Below, in pieces: positions 14,682-15,020 of a stretch of DNA of 15,020 bases. The first letter of the stretch is position 1; every line of letters begins with the position of its first letter. Below the pieces are notes generated by a model that saw only the letters and a list, made by a program, of their open reading frames with translations, made no database searches and was not told the DNA's origin. A program made the position numbers and the translations under genes. The stretch is taken from the NCBI GenBank assembly GCA_029287275.1, contig JARFRL010000158.1:1-15020 (forward strand), read 5' to 3'. This DNA comes from Pontiella desulfatans. Its GTDB lineage: Bacteria; Verrucomicrobiota; Kiritimatiellia; Kiritimatiellales; Pontiellaceae.

Positions 14682-14777
14682 TGGACGCGGCAGGGCCGTT
14701 TCCCTATACATAACCCTCTTTTGCGCGATTCCCCGATCTCGCACGGGTCTAAATTTATTAAAACGAACGGTGTTACC
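14682..14777 (+). promoter_or_regulatory. Candidate rpmI promoter and short leader
   Basis: TGGACG (14682-14687) and TATACA (14705-14710) are separated by exactly 17 bases and each matches four of six sigma70 positions, putting a start near 14717. The about 60-base leader contains TGCGCGA (14722-14728) able to pair with TCTCGCA (14737-14743) with one mismatch. A competing short stem is CCCG/CGGG (14732-14735 with 14744-14747). An AT-rich segment precedes the L35 start. L35-L20 operons are often autoregulated by L20 through the mRNA leader, but I cannot recognise an L20 site here. Confidence 0.4.
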
Positions 14778-14966
14778 ATGCCTAAAATGAAAACTAAAAA
14801 GTGTGCGGCCAAACGGTTTAGCAAAACCGGAACAGGCAAACTCAAGCGCAATCACATGGGTGGAAGTCATATTCTGTCCAACAAGAATCGTCAACAAAAA
14901 CGGAAACTGCGCAGTCAGGACATCGTCGACAAGTCGGACATGAAGCGCAGCGTACCGTTCATCTAA
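14778..14966 (+). CDS. rpmI: 50S ribosomal protein L35
   Basis: Small basic ribosomal protein of the large subunit, 62 residues, opening MPKMKTKKCAAKRFSKTGTG, the L35 signature (usually KxAAAKRF; here Cys at residue 9). It continues with K-R-N-H...SHIL and a Lys/Arg-rich tail. The ATG at 14778 is chosen because L35 begins MPKMKTKK; an in-frame upstream ATG at 14721 adds unrelated residues. It is followed after 17 bases by rplT, as expected. infC, which usually precedes rpmI, is absent here, and cysE stands in its place. Confidence 0.96.
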   Translation: MPKMKTKKCAAKRFSKTGTGKLKRNHMGGSHILSNKNRQQKRKLRSQDIVDKSDMKRSVPFI

Positions 14967-14983
14967 TTGCTGGAGATTGAAGC

Positions 14984-15020
14984 ATGCCAAGAGCAACCAA
15001 TGGACCGGCCTCGCGCCGGC
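14984..15020 (+). CDS. rplT: 50S ribosomal protein L20, 5' fragment
   Basis: The first twelve codons (MPRATNGPASRR) match the start of L20, which binds 23S rRNA early in large-subunit assembly. The gene runs off the window edge. TGGAG (14971-14975) lies eight bases ahead of the ATG, and the position directly after rpmI is the normal one. The call rests mostly on synteny and the MPR start. Confidence 0.88.
   Translation, partial: MPRATNGPASRR

Noticed and set aside
1..15020. Mobile elements, CRISPR arrays, tRNA/rRNA genes, attachment sites
   Set aside because: No transposase-like or integrase-like frame, spaced direct DNA repeats, or tRNA-like cloverleaf was seen; the only repeats are protein-level ones inside two genes.

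Overview
This is a gene-dense, GC-rich window from a diderm (Gram-negative type) bacterium. The envelope content is heavy: lipobox proteins, a LolC/E-type lipoprotein-release permease, an Mla/MCE lipid-transport module and DsbD. Together with the long-form serine acetyltransferase and the L35/L20 sequences, this would fit the PVC superphylum (Kiritimatiellota, Lentisphaerota or Verrucomicrobiota). That placement is an inference from protein flavour, not a computed one. I see no mobile element, CRISPR array, tRNA or rRNA, and no gene-free stretch longer than about 125 bases.

Layout. (1) 23-3482, plus strand: five closely spaced exported proteins. They are a DUF3108 protein with a Tat-like signal, a helical lipoprotein, a Dabb-domain lipoprotein, and a tandem pair of paralogous lipoproteins whose residues after the lipid Cys differ (Gln versus Asp). 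(2) 3486-5054, minus strand: dsbD, convergent with the lipoprotein run and with an unusually short C-terminal thioredoxin domain. (3) 5132-6490, plus strand: a CCA-adding enzyme/poly(A)-polymerase family protein with an HD domain. (4) 6487-13595, minus strand: a seven-gene run with overlaps or gaps of 18 nt or less, in transcription order thrC, lolC, a WPFY-repeat secreted protein, mlaE, mlaF, mlaD, and a membrane-anchored OB-fold-like protein. (5) 13718-14659, plus strand: cysE, divergent from thrC. (6) 14778-15020, plus strand: rpmI and the start of rplT, with a candidate promoter and leader.

How they work together. Region 4 is the most interesting. It puts a lipoprotein-extraction permease and a complete permease/ATPase/MCE lipid-transport core in one apparent transcription unit. 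Between them sits an unrecognised secreted protein made almost entirely of about nineteen short aromatic-proline repeats. The MCE protein itself ends in four 34-35-residue repeats. My best candidate for a new system is an envelope lipid/lipoprotein trafficking machine in which the WPFY-repeat protein and the OB-fold-like protein take roles filled by MlaA/MlaC/MlaB elsewhere. This rests on context plus visible sequence features and is not proven. The amino-acid genes thrC and cysE and the ribosomal genes are housekeeping neighbours.
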